Below, in pieces: positions 1-34,572 of a stretch of 64,000 nucleotides of DNA (position 1 is its first letter; each line of letters starts with the position of its first letter). Made by a program: the position numbers and the translations under genes. The DNA comes from Euglena gracilis (Eukaryota > Euglenida > Euglenophyceae > Euglenales): contig CP154954.1 of assembly GCA_039621445.1 (NCBI GenBank), positions 64,624,891-64,688,890 of the forward strand, written 5' to 3'. The notes under the pieces are model-generated. The model saw only the letters and a list, made by a program, of their open reading frames with translations. It did not search any database and was not told the DNA's origin.

Positions 1-120
1 CACAGGACATTGGCTGTAAATGAATGTGTTGTCTGGCTGGAAAACCTTGCTGTTCAGGGGGCCATAAAATGCAATACCCTGACATGTTTTTTTATCCTTC
101 TCAGACATACTGCACAACAC
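1..120. repeat. Dispersed repeat, family 8, copy 1
   Basis: This stretch closely matches 6196-6310: both share ACATTGGCTG, then GAAAACCTTG, GTTCAGGGGG and AAAATGCAATACCCTGACA in the same order and spacing. No open frame or gene is evident. The left edge is cut by the window start, so the true end of the repeat is not known. Confidence 0.6.
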
Positions 121-742
121 CTCCCTCCTGTTTCCACTCTTCTCTCATTTCAGAAGTGCCCCCTCAGAAGACTTCAAAACTAAATTAAATTTGGCCCACT
201 TGTGTAATTGCACAAACAAAACCATTACAACCATGGCAACTGTCACACAAATGGGGGGGCGGGGGAAAGACTGGGGTCTCACTTTTTTGGTAAATTTCTA
301 ATTTGGGGTGTCAGTCCCGGGGATTTCAAAAATCGGCAAGCACCAAATTTGTGCCATTCCCCTGGGTGTCAACCCCAGAAAATTGTGAAAATCAACAAAC
401 GGAGGGACAAACGAAGCGAGGTGTCACAAGCAGTTTAAAAACCTGGACCCAAACCTTCCAAACCAAAGGTTCAAAAATTTGTGGCGGTGTGCGCAATGCG
501 CGTGCACACACACAAGAATCGTTAAGTGCGAGGTGCCCCCGGGTCGATCTCAACCCCCTGCAAGTGCTGCAAGTGGGTGGCGGGGGGACCTTCCTTTTAT
601 CTGGGAATTCTCCTTACATCGAACCCTACACAGATTCCCTTGTTTCACAAAAAAAAAGAGTGGTCGGAGTAAAAATCAATTATAAACTACAAAAAAAATC
701 ACAGCCAGCTTTTCAAGCAGAAAATGCAAAAAAAACAATTTG
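121..742. other. Non-coding stretch with no recognised gene
   Basis: I see A/T-rich and mixed sequence without convincing coding character. Near 610-630 there is CTTACATCGAACCC, which resembles the right end of the family 1 inverted-repeat element, but no matching left end is visible. The reading frames here have no family resemblance. Confidence 0.4.
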
Positions 743-750
743 CTCACATG

Positions 751-1243
751 CAGGGAATTTCTTAAGGACCCCCCCGGAGGGGGGGGTCCAGCCTCCGGCT
801 GGCAAAAAGGCTGCTGGCTGGATTTGAGCTGCTGGCTGGACCCCCCCCCCGGGGGGTGGGGGGGGTCCGGGGCTGGAGCGGGCTGGGCTGGGCTGGGTCG
901 AGGAAAAACAAAATTTTCTAACACATTTTGGCCATTTTCGACATTTTGATGGGTGGAGCTAGATCAAGGCTGGGGGGCTGTGATGGAGGGGCTGTGATGA
1001 GGGGGAAAAATGCAGGGATAAGTGAGCTGGACAGCCCAGTTGGCTGGCTGGCCTGCGGCCGGCTGGGCCGGCCTTCGGCCGGCTGGCCCGGCCTCCGGCC
1101 GGGCTGGACCCGACTTTATTTCACTCGACCCCGGGGGGGGGGCTCCCAGCCCAAATTTGGGCTGCTGGCTGGATTTGAGCTTCTTGCGGTCGGGACTCCC
1201 CCCCCCGGGGGGTAGGGTACCCTCCGGCTTAAGAAATTCCCTG
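751..1243. mobile_element. hAT-like non-autonomous element, family 3, copy 1
   Basis: The element starts CAGGGAATTTCTTAAG and ends with the inverted copy CTTAAGAAATTCCCTG. It is flanked on both sides by the identical 8-bp sequence CTCACATG (743-750 and 1244-1251), a perfect target-site duplication. CAGGG ends with an 8-bp duplication are typical of hAT transposons. The interior is poly-C/poly-G and GGCTGGC-rich, with no transposase, so it must be mobilised in trans. A second copy lies at 29731-30203. Confidence 0.85.
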
Positions 1244-1368
1244 CTCACATGACAGCGGGAAACTGAACAGATCCATGAACAGATCTGTAAATGGGGCACC
1301 AAAAAAAAACAGAAACCGTGAGGGGTTTGCTGGGGCCAAGAGGAGCAATGTCGCAGGGCCAGGCATAC

Positions 1369-1487
1369 TGGCCGGTGGCGGGGTCCACTGCGATGCGCAG
1401 GTCGAAGTAGCGGCACCCCGCCCGGAGCTGGTCCGCCAGGCAGCCGCGCTGCGCCCGGCTCCAGTCCACGGCATCCCGCTTCACGAA
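1369..1487 (-). CDS. PLC X exon: aspartate/QL motif
   Basis: The acceptor CCACAG precedes codons reading FVKRDAVDWSRAQRGC and then LADQLRAGCRYFDLRIAVD. This matches the PI-PLC X pattern of tQ..i..QL..G.RyfDLR. The exon enters in phase 0 from the 3119 donor and ends at GTATGC in phase 2, so a further exon is required downstream; none is visible before the window edge. Confidence 0.75.
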
Positions 1488-4400
1488 CTGTGGCCGGAGA
1501 GGACGCCCAACTGTCGGTGTCCCCTTTCTCCCCCAGGTTCGCCGCAGGGCTGGGGGTCGTCCACCCACCCACACAGCACCCACACAAGATCGAAGGAACG
1601 CTTAGACCTGGAAATCAGCACCTATTGGAGAAACGGGAAAGAGTGGCAGTGGGGTGAGGGTAGTCGGATCCCCCCAAACCCTATGGGTTTCAGCCAGGGC
1701 GATGGAGGGACTGTGCACTTGCGGACAGCTACGGGTGTCACACATGTCACACATGCCACGTGTGCAGGGTTTACCACCGGTTCGTTCTGGGAAGCGTGAA
1801 ATCCGGTTCGTGATTGTTCGTGATTGTTCGTGATTGTTCGTGATTGTTCGTGCTTCCAAAAAACCCCCCGGTTTTACGTTTTCCTTGGCGAAATAGGTGA
1901 TTCATCTTGGACTTTGGCTTCTTGTGCCTCTTTTCTAAATATTCACAGGTCAATGGGGAAAGAATTGTTTATCCATGGGGAAAGAAATTGTTTATCTACC
2001 CCCAATAAACAACTTGTGACAATATGGCAAATCCAAAAATGGAGGACAAATCTCGATGACGACCTACAAGCATACACCTCTTTAAGGACCCTGGGGGGGG
2101 TTGCTGGGCTAGGGCTAGAAATCTGGGCTGGCTAGAAATTTGGGCTGGCTAGCCCGCCCCCCCCCCCCCCGGGGGGGCTGGACCCCAGCTGGACCCGAAC
2201 CGGGGCGAGCTGGACTGAAATCGGAAAAATGCCCAAAAATGACCTGCAGAACACAGTTTTGAAAAAAATGATGCATCTGAAACCCCCCCAAAAATGCCCC
2301 AAACGCCCCCCAAACCCCATTTTTGGCCACCTTTGAACACAGTTTTTCAAAAAATTTCGGCGCTTTGCGCCGAAAAATTTTGGGCTGGACCCCCAAAACG
2401 GGGCTGGCTAGCTAGGGCTAGCAGCACCCCCCCCCCCGGGAGGGGGAGGGGGCTGCTGTGGCTGGGCTGGGCCCAAATCGGGGCTGGCTGCAGCCGCCCC
2501 CCCCCCCCCCCCCCCCCCCGCCCCCCCCCCCCCCGTTGAGTTGCAAGAGAAAATGACGGCGAAGCGGGATCTGTGGAAGGAGGGAGTGCGGGTCGGGGGT
2601 TCGCAAAACCTTAGAGAGATGTATGCCCACAAGACAGTTCCTAGAGGCTGAAATTCGATTGCTGCCCCCCCCCCCGAGTCCAAAGAACACCAAAATGGCT
2701 AACGTGTCGGTCCCAGGATGCAATATGTCGCTTTGCATATGTCTTCTCAGCCCAGTGCACTGAAATATGCACCTCTCACTTTCCATCACTCCACCAAACT
2801 GAAAAAGGTGACAACAGGGGGGGGGGGAATCAAACAAGACAGGTATGACACCTGGGCAGCACGCTTTTGAGGAGTCATTTTGCCACCTCTCTTCCATGAT
2901 CTTCTCTATTTGGTTGATTGAACAACGCCGTCATTCTCAGAAGAAGACATTTCTTCAAAGGTGACGAAAAAATCCGGTTCGTGATTGTTCGTGATTCTTC
3001 GTGATTGTTCGTGATTTTGCCAAAGTCCCAAGTTCGTGCTGGTTCGTGATTGTTCGTGATTGTTCGTGGCACGAACCGGTGAAAAACCCTGACGTGTGTC
3101 GCACGGTGAGCTGTGGACCGGCCGAGGGGGGCATGCCTTCTGTAGCCCCTTCGGCAGCCCCTTGTAGCAGGGGATGAACTCCTTCTGCATGTCGAGCCCG
3201 TACGTGGCGGAGTCGTGGCTGCGGGAAGGGAAGGGCCTCATTGTGCCACATTGGGGTGATGTGTTGCCCCTGTCTGGGTCCCAAATGGCACGGACCAGGC
3301 GGATGGACGGACGGAATGAACGAACAAATCAAGGAAGGAAAGGAAAAGGAGGGAGGGAGGGAAGACGAAGACGAAGATGAAGAGGACTTGATGAAGGACG
3401 AAAACGACGCCCCTCCCCCTGCCAGACTGCCAGGGAACGGTGGGGGGGGGGGGGGCGACCTGCCCGGCATGGCGAGGTCGATGAGCCGCCGGCTCTGCAG
3501 CGACTCCCGGCACTGGGCCATCCAGTAACAGAGATCTCTGCGGGAAAGGGGGCAGCTTGAAGGTTGAAGTAACCGTGGTAAGCGTTTTGAAGCCTCGCAA
3601 ACAGCTTGGCACAGCCAGGGGACCTCCTCTGATTGGGGGAGGGGGCAGCCACAGCATTCTCCCGCCCGATCCAAATTCCCAGCAGGCAACCTAGACTCCT
3701 CGGGGGGGGGGGGTCAACAAGCGCAGCCTGGCATTCTGTTGCGTGCTGAGCAAACAATGTCAACCCAAAGTGTTGGAAGAAGTGGAGAAGGGGGCGGATT
3801 CGCCCAATGGGCTGAAGGTGGCGGCGGTCAAGAGCGGACTAGTGCACCTTGTGACGTACAACTCCCCCAACTTTGTTGCCCACCCCACTTCGAGGGGAGT
3901 AAGGAGGGTTGGCCCTGCATGGGACCAATGGCACAGACCCGGCCAGTGGCAGGGGCGGGCAAACATTTATCGTCATCCAGAATCCCAAACCCAACATAGA
4001 AATGCCAGTGCCAGGAAAGGCCAAAAGTTGTCCAAAAGTGGCCAAAAAATAACCGAAAACAACCCAAAAATATGCATAAGTGCCACAAATGGCCAAAGAT
4101 AGCCAAAAGCGGACAAAACGGGAGAACAAGGCCGAACGTGGCCAAAATGGCCAGATAAGCCAAAACTTCCCAGTCACGCCCAGTCACGCCAGTCATTTCA
4201 TAGGTCTTGGGGAGGGGGCATACATGGTTGGTGTCAGGCTCGGAAGGCCGCGGAGGGTGGCGCAGTGGTTGGTCCACGGGATGGGAGGGGCGGCCCAGAC
4301 CTCCTCCAGGCGCTGGACCCAACAGCTGGCCACCTCCGCGCTGGAGCACTTCACCTCCCACACCACCTCCTTCCGGGCATCCTGAGGCGTGCATCATACA

Positions 4401-5297
4401 ATTGCTTACCGACCCGGGGGGGGGGGGGGGGGGGGGGCACTCCACTTTTTTAAAAAACCAGTCAGTCACTCATTTTCAAAAAACCAGCCAGTCACTACCC
4501 CCCCGGGGGGGGGGGGGGTCGGCCATTCAAAAAAACGGCCACTTTCCAGTCACTTTAGGCCATTTTAGGTCGGCGCCGGGGTCACTCAAGCCACTTTTGC
4601 CCACTCCTGGCCGACTCCCCCCCAGGGGGGGAGGGGGTCCGGGCCAAAAACCAGTCAGTCACTCTGAAAAAACCAGTCACCCACCCCCCCCGGGGGGGGG
4701 GGTCGGTCAGTGCTTAAGCAATTGCCTGGCGTGCATACCGGGCGTTGCAAAATATGCACACTGACAGATAAAAAAAATTGCACTGCAAAGGGTTGGTTGG
4801 CTCAGTTTCTCTCAACAATGAAGGGTGATATGTGCAAGAGGGTGAAAATGTGCACTATAAACTTTTTGCAGCTTAATTTTTTTTCAGTTTTTTTTGTACG
4901 CTGTGCTGTGTGCAGGGCGTAGCTGGAAAAGTTGTGCTCGGTTTGAAATTCCCCAAATTCCGAAAAGTGTACAAATCAGCAACATGTGTCTTAAAAAAAA
5001 ATGCTCCATTTTGAGATGCAAAATCCTTGTTCGGCTTGAGCGATGCTGCAACTGTGCCATGCTGTTCTTTCACGAACTTGGAGAACAGTTGTTTGTGGAA
5101 GCAGATGTGCTGGGCCGGAAGACCTGCACTGCGAACACGAAGCCCTCGTGGCAAATGAGCCGCGCGCCGGCCAGCAGGAGGCAGTTCTTCAGCGCAGCGG
5201 GGCGGGCCCCGTCGCTGGTGACGATCAGCACCTGCCGCCGGGCGTCGATGCCGAGCAGCTCCTTCGGGTACACCCACTCGCTGCCGTCCGCGACCAG
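1369..5297 (-). CDS. PH domain + PI-PLC X-domain protein (partial, exons joined)
   Basis: Five minus-strand exons assemble into a PH domain followed by the start of a phosphatidylinositol-specific phospholipase C X domain: 5124-5297, 4301-4381, 3460-3537, 3119-3218 and 1369-1487. The joins 5124/4381, 3460/3218 and 3119/1487 are phase compatible. The X part shows PGSHDSATYGLD, with the first catalytic histidine, and later CRYFDLRI, with the metal or active-site aspartate region. The second catalytic histidine and the rest of the barrel are not seen and should lie left of the window. A linking exon between 4301 and 3537 is also missing, because the phases do not match there. X-domain proteins act on phosphoinositides or GPI-type lipids at membranes, and the PH domain would help membrane binding. 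Introns hold a hAT-like element and decamer arrays. Function is inferred from motifs only. Confidence 0.75.
1801..1852. repeat. TTCGTGATTG decamer array
   Basis: Four or more tandem copies of GTTCGTGATT lie just after ATCCGGTTCG. The same array occurs at 2970-3071, also after AATCCGGTTCG. Both arrays are inside the intron between the two X-domain exons. Confidence 0.8.
2080..2540. repeat. GGCTGGCTAG-rich and poly-C/G region
   Basis: The stretch repeats GGGCTGGCTAG and GCTAGGGCTAG around long poly-C runs, and it begins TTTAAGGACCCTGGGGG like the inner end of family 3 elements. It also contains TTTCGGCGC-TTTGCGCCGAAAAA, a short inverted core seen in other elements here. I read it as a degraded inverted-repeat element inside an intron; no ends or target duplication could be fixed. 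Confidence 0.4.
2970..3071. repeat. TTCGTGATTG decamer array, second copy
   Basis: Degenerate tandem copies of GTTCGTGATT run up to CACGAACCGG, which gives a short inverted relation with the CCGGTTCGTG at the start. The array ends about 50 bp from the splice donor of the 3119-3218 exon. Confidence 0.75.
3119..3218 (-). CDS. PLC X exon: catalytic histidine
   Basis: The acceptor CCCGCAG is followed by C CAC GAC TCC, which completes the split serine codon to give PGSHDSATYGLDMQKEF. The HDS segment is the hallmark first catalytic histidine of PI-PLC X domains. The exon closes at GTCCAC in phase 0, matching the next exon. Confidence 0.8.
3460..3537 (-). CDS. PLC X exon: segment before catalytic histidine
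   Basis: The frame reads DLCYWMAQCRESLQSRRLID followed by LAMPG and a split serine codon (AG). It joins in frame to the HDS exon. The acceptor is TTTCCCGCAG and the donor CAG/GTCGCC. The exon enters in phase 2, which does not fit the PH exon ending at 4301, so one small exon between them is missing from this model. Confidence 0.75.
3970..4170. repeat. Degenerate CCAAAA/GGCCAAAA array
   Basis: Loose repeats of GGCCAAAAGT, TCCAAAAGTG and CCAAAAATG occur here. They resemble the much longer arrays at 48.3-49.1 kb and 53.2-54.0 kb. This is intronic and I see no coding signal. Confidence 0.6.
4301..4381 (-). CDS. PH domain exon, C-terminal half
   Basis: Reads DARKEVVWEVKCSSAEVASC and then WVQRLEE, the last strand and C-terminal helix of a PH domain with the near-invariant Trp in the helix. 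CAG/GATGCC acceptor and GAG/GTCTGG donor give an 81-bp, phase-0 exon that joins exactly to the 5124 donor. A hAT-like element ends only 5 bp upstream of the acceptor. Confidence 0.75.
4395..4728. mobile_element. hAT-like element, family 4, copy 1
   Basis: The ends are CATACAATTGCTTA and the inverted TTAAGCAATTGCCTG, flanked by the 8-bp duplication GCGTGCAT (4387-4394 and 4729-4736). The interior has repeated AACCAGTCAGTCACT segments separated by poly-C/poly-G palindromes. There is no protein. Copies are at 52407-52699 and probably at 30943-31270. Confidence 0.8.
5124..5297 (-). CDS. PH domain exon, N-terminal half
   Basis: A 174-bp, phase-0 exon encoding 58 residues: LVADGSEWVYPKELLGIDAR, then a strand-rich stretch ending CHEGFVFAVQ. 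The order of short hydrophobic strands fits PH strands 1-6, continued by the 4301-4381 exon. The CCCAG acceptor and CAG/GTCTTC donor are clear. An upstream exon must exist; 7949-8003 is one candidate. Confidence 0.7.
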
Positions 5298-6195
5298 CTG
5301 GGCGGCGCGGGGCACCGGGTGGGCCCCGGCCCACGCACCCGCCCAGGGAGATTGGGTTTGGCACAAATTGGAATCGATTTGTTTGGACAATTCTGTGGGT
5401 CCCATGCAGCTCTTTTAGTTAGCAGGAAACAACCGGAACACTCACAGACTGCATACAATCAAATGGCAAGCTATCACTAAATTGAATTTGTGACCCCACT
5501 ACACACTTGAAATTGACAAGCAAATGGTAACCATACGATCGTGACATTGTGACCTTTTTTTTGTCATTGTGACAATGAGAAAATTTCGATTTTCCGAGTA
5601 TTGGAGGAAAGGAATGCAGATACTTTGAAGCGCAATGAGCATCCCATGGCTTTGTCAGGAAGTGACACAATCACAAAAGTTGTTTCAAATGAAGGAAAAA
5701 AAAACGAGAGAATATGGAATGCAAATTTGTAAAATTTTCTGGAAGAGAATGTAATCCTTGGAGTCTTTTTAGAACCTAAAATTAGTATCTCAGCAATGAA
5801 AATGCTGATCACTGAAAGAGCCATTTTGAAAACTGCATCTGAAAGTGCCTTTGCTCCGTTTCTGTGTGGGACCACACCTTGACATTGACCTGAACAGCAT
5901 CTGGCCGGGACATGGGGGAGTGGCCTGAGACGCAAGGGGGAACCTTGGATGCCGACAACACTGGTTCCACCCATCGGAAAACGACCAAATCTCTTGGACG
6001 CAATTACGCGAAAACTTCAACACCTTATTTTTTTTGAAATTGAGGCTTGACAAAAAGACTCGCCTTCTGGGGCCCAATTCGGACATCCACAGTTGAGCCT
6101 GCCCCCTAAACATCAAAATGCACGGCAAATAAAATAATTGCCCTTAAAACATGAGTTGAAAAATGCCCTAGACCCAAGAGCTTTTGCTGAAAAAT
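5298..6195. other. Intron or intergenic sequence, nothing recognised
   Basis: A/T-rich unique-looking sequence with only short frames and no family motif. No repeats beyond small homopolymers were noted. Confidence 0.4.
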
Positions 6196-6310
6196 GAAGC
6201 ACAGAACATTGGCTGCGGATGAATATATTTGCTAACTTGAAAACCTTGGTGTTCAGGGGGACCTAAAATGCAATACCCTGACACACTTTCTTTGACCCTC
6301 TCAGATATGC
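6196..6310. repeat. Dispersed repeat, family 8, copy 2
   Basis: Matches 1-120 in order and spacing: ACATTGGCTG, GAAAACCTTG, GTTCAGGGGG, AAAATGCAATACCCTGACA and CTCTCAGATATGCTTGCA. No inverted ends could be defined. Confidence 0.6.
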
Positions 6311-6711
6311 TTGCATTACACGTCGCCGCTGCAGAAATTTTGCTGCATTGTCAAAAAAGAAAATTGATTTCGGTCATCTTGAACAATATTACTCAAACAA
6401 ACCAAGATGGCACTCAATACGAGCAATGTTTATGGGGAGGTGGGGTCTGGCACAACGTGAACACAGGCTGGGGAATACCACAGGCTGGCATCGGAGGCTG
6501 TTGATGGGTTTTGAAAAATGGTCCGCTGCGCTATTGCGCAAATGGATTTTGTTTTTGTTGCTGTGTGGTTGTCACAGAGTCTGTGACAACCATCCAGTGA
6601 GTTAGCATCTTGACCTGACCACCATTTACACCGACCCGGTGCTGCTGGGCTTCAAAAGCAAAGGGTGGATCTATCACCCAACCTCTAGAACAACACAGGT
6701 GCTGCCAGTTG

Positions 6712-6750
<39 letters not shown>

Positions 6751-7730
6751 GAAATGAGGTGGACAAGACCAGGTTTCTTCTGCATTTTTGAGCACTTTCT
6801 TTATTTACCGGAGGTCAAACAAGGGGGAGTCAAAACTTGGCGCCATATTTCAGAGGGTCACAAACACAAACTTTTTGTGTTTCCCTGGGTTAACCCCCGA
6901 GTGGACAGCCAATAGACAGCCGAATTGGAGTAAATGAAGGAATTGAAATTTATGAAGGTCTGGAATGGTTGCACGTATTACTGGAGTGGTTGGTGCTAAT
7001 TGATTGATTCAAAACCTGGAAATGAAACTCAAGAAATAAAAATGCGGGAAACGCCCCAGTTGTGCAAGGCGACACAAAAAAAAAGGTTTTAATGTGAAAT
7101 CGCCTAAATTGATTTCATACGTGCAATTGATTTCCTGATTATAATCACGGAAGATGATAAACAACTAAAGTTTTTTTGTGTTTTGAACCTTATAATGTAC
7201 ACCGAAGATTTTTGACCGAAAATGAAACTGTATCCAGGACCCTCAAAAAAATGAGGCAAAAAGGCCAAGAAACTTAAAAGAACTTGCTATTTCAATTTCG
7301 GACTTGGTGGGTCGGGATGAATCAGGGGCAGGGAGATATTCCGGTCGGCCGAAAATTTTATTCTGGGGTTTAATCCCGGTTTCTTCCGGGTTATTCCGGT
7401 TTATTCCTTAGCGACTTGTGAGGGGTAACAAGAAGCACGTCAATTTCTCTGGGGCAGGCAGCATATGTGATGAATGGTTTGTAGATGACAAGGGCTGCAC
7501 AAACAAGAACAAAAGCTCCACCCAAATGTGCCAAAATGAGGCAAAACTTACCAAAGCCTATTCAATTTTTCCGCAAGCACACGCCTCTAGCACTGAAATA
7601 AAAATTGGGTTTGGAAGACATGTTGGGACCGCTTTCTTTGGTTTCCTGCCCCGACCATACAGACAAAGGAAACCGGTGCAGGGCTGGACAGGAAGGCCTG
7701 GGTTGTCGCCCCTCCCCCCACCCAGGAGGT
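6311..7730. other. Stretch with a CA microsatellite and no gene
   Basis: Contains a (CA)n run at about 6714-6748. The rest is A/T-rich with TTCCGGTTTATTCCGG-type short repeats near 7370-7410. I see no exon-like segment. Confidence 0.4.
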
Positions 7731-7948
7731 GGGGTTAACCCCCCACCCACCACAGCACTGCGCAATGAATCGAAAAATTCCTCCGGCGCCGAAGGCGCCG
7801 AAAGAAAGTCTTGACCTGAAAATCGTCGCGCCAGGAATAAGGAAAGGCCTGGGTCAGACCCCCCCACCAACCGCACATGAGCTTTTGGGAATTCCCGTAT
7901 GGATGGAGGTGCTAGCCTCACTCCTCAGCAGCGGCCACAGTGGCACAC

Positions 7949-8003
7949 CGCGGATCCAGCCCTTCACGCGCTCCCCGGAGTGGGGCTTCTTCAGGGACTT
8001 CAT
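7949..8003 (-). CDS. Candidate first coding exon of the PH/PLC gene
   Basis: A true ATG (complement 8003-8001) opens MKSLKKPHSGERVKGWIR before a GTGTGC donor. The lysine-rich start and VKGWIRG would suit the first strand of a PH domain. It is a weak call: its phase-1 end does not match the phase-0 start at 5297, so another exon would be needed. GC content is higher than in the surroundings. Confidence 0.3.
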
Positions 8004-8315
8004 ATTGGGGCCAAGGCGGCCGCCCTGAAGCGAAGGCGGGGCGGGTGGACAGAAGGCCCTCCGAGGGCTCGCCCTTTTCTCAAAGAGGCTTCTTTTTAAA
8101 GAAGGTCAGACCCCCCCAGGGGGGAGGGTGCTCTGGGCAGGCAGTAGGGTAGGACACTTTCTACCCATGTCGAGACGTTGACACACCCGGCGCCAAGGGC
8201 AACAGGGGCTTGAAAGCGACCATTTTGAAGGGGAAATTGGCTTTGCCGGCTGGCAACGGGTCCAAAACTGACCCCCTCACCCCGGGGGTCCGTTTGGGTC
8301 TGGGTGGGCAACGGG

Positions 8316-8714
8316 CAGGGTTCGATATAAGGACAGGTGGGGGGGGTGGTCCGGACCCCCCCCCCCTGCGGGCCAGGAGGGGGGGGGTTGGGGGGGGGAC
8401 ACCCCCCCCACCTAAACAGGTGCGCGGTCAGGGTGGCCGAAAATTTTTGACCCCCCAAAACGACCAAAAGTGCCATTTTGGGCACTTTTTGGGCAAAAAT
8501 GTGCCAAAAATGCAAAAATTTTTCGGCGCGAAGCGCCGGAGGAAAAAATTGACCCTTTTTGGGGGGGGGTCAATTTTTGCCCCCGAGGGTCGGTCCGGAC
8601 CCCCCTTGCAGGTGGGGGGGGTGGTCCGGACCCCCCCCCCTGCAGGCCAGGAGGGGGGGGTGGGGGGACACCCCCCCACCTAAACCATGTACGCCCTCCT
8701 TATATCGAACCCTG
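8316..8714. mobile_element. hAT-like element, family 1, copy 1
   Basis: Begins CAGGGTTCGATATAAGGA and ends with the inverted CTTATATCGAACCCTG. The flanks are identical GCAACGGG (8308-8315 and 8715-8722). The interior has two GTCCGGACCCCC blocks around a TTTTTCGGCGCGAAGCGCCG core, suggesting an internal duplication or a nested insertion. Non-coding. Confidence 0.85.
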
Positions 8715-9392
8715 GCAACGGGTCCAGGGGTGCCTGCCATGGGCAGGCACAAGGCACCCCCCCCCGGGTTTGGTAAAATGAAGCCTGTTCCCAAACCTGG
8801 GGGGCTGGAGGTGGAGCCGGAAAGACACTTCATTTGAGGAACAACGTGCAGCCACGGCGAGGTTGAAGCTCAGCTATTCAGTTCACGACGGTTTGAGCGT
8901 CCAAAAAAGCGATACTTGCAGTCGGCAAACCCAAGAGCTGAACTGCAATTTCCAACGGTGCGGCAAGGTACATAGCTGCAGTGACCCCAAATTTAAGTCC
9001 CCTTTCGGCATCACAGGCCAAGGCTGGCAGGGAACATGGCAAATGGTATGAAACATCATGTTGGTCAGTGGTTGACGGTCTCTTTGGGGGTCAAATCATC
9101 ACCATACCCAGGAGGCAAAAGGCACGTGAGCGAGGTTGGCGGGGAGTGCGAGGTGAGGACGGTGGGGTCAGAATCCCCAATTGTTGCTTTCGTTGAATTC
9201 TGTCTCATCAGGCGGAGGAGTGCGAGGAGGGGGGAGATCTCTCCGGGGTGCGGGCACATCGCCCACAACGTCGATGCGTCCGCTGCCGTGAAACACAGCC
9301 CACTTTACCACAGTTGGAAAACTGAGGGAAATGATATACAATGCAGCACCAGGGCGAACCCTAAACAATTAATTAATAAAAAAAAAAGGATC

Positions 9393-9645
9393 GTCCCAGC
9401 ACATTCAAGCAAAAATCCGCGAAAAATGGCCAGAAAAATGGTCATATTTTGGCAAAAGCCGGTCGAATTCGGGGGAAAAAGTGATTTCTGGCACCTTTGA
9501 CCATCGCCCAAAACGTCAAAAAAAAGCAGTTTTCGACTTTTTGATACTCGACCCGGCCCCAGTCCGGCCCTTGGGCCGAAGGGCGGTTTTCAAGGGGCAG
9601 TTCTCAAAGAAAATAAAAGTCCCTTCCCATCCCTTATGGACCTCC
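9393..9645. repeat. Dispersed repeat, family 6, copy 1
   Basis: Matches 58793-59065 over about 250 bp. Shared blocks in order are CAGCACATTCA or CGGCACATTCA, AAGTGATTTCTGGCA, AACGTCAAA, a G/C-rich hairpin-like block and CCCTTCCCATCCCTTA or a close variant. No ORF or clear inverted ends. Confidence 0.6.
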
Positions 9646-9931
9646 TTGTTCAGCACAAAGAATAAAAGCATTGTTGTACCAAAGATTTTTCTGGGAACTC
9701 TTATTTTTTTCCCATTTGCGGCCATATTAATCAAAATCCATCCATCTTTCCAACAATCCCCAAGCGCTCCTCTGGAAATTTCATTTGGTGGTTGGTGCAT
9801 TGACTTAGCATTGCCAATATACTTCCATTTATACAATTGTTATAAGTAGATTTAAGACTCCATACTTAGGATGAGAAACTCAAAGAAAATACAAATGGGC
9901 TCGCCTGGAATTACGTTGGAACTCGCATAGA

Positions 9932-34475
<24,544 letters not shown>

Positions 34476-34518
34476 GACGGCGCCGGGTCGGGCGGTGGGG
34501 GCTGACATCCGCTGCGAG

Positions 34519-34572
34519 GAGGAGGAGGAGGAGGAGGAGGAGGAGGAGGAGGAGGAGGAGGAGGTGGTGGTG
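34519..34572. repeat. (GGA)n trinucleotide repeat in the 5' flank
   Basis: About 17 GAG/GGA triplets, 45 bp upstream of the proposed start codon. Read on the minus strand in frame it would give polyproline, so coding use cannot be excluded. Confidence 0.85.

Noticed and set aside
3743-3990. Plus-strand frame EVEKGADSPNGLKVAAVKSG
   Set aside because: Protein-like composition, but on the opposite strand to the surrounding gene, with no splice-compatible partners and no family match.
9036-9300. Open frames around the GC-rich stretch at 9.1-9.3 kb
   Set aside because: Frames on both strands are equally long, with no motif and no exon borders that fit either neighbouring gene.
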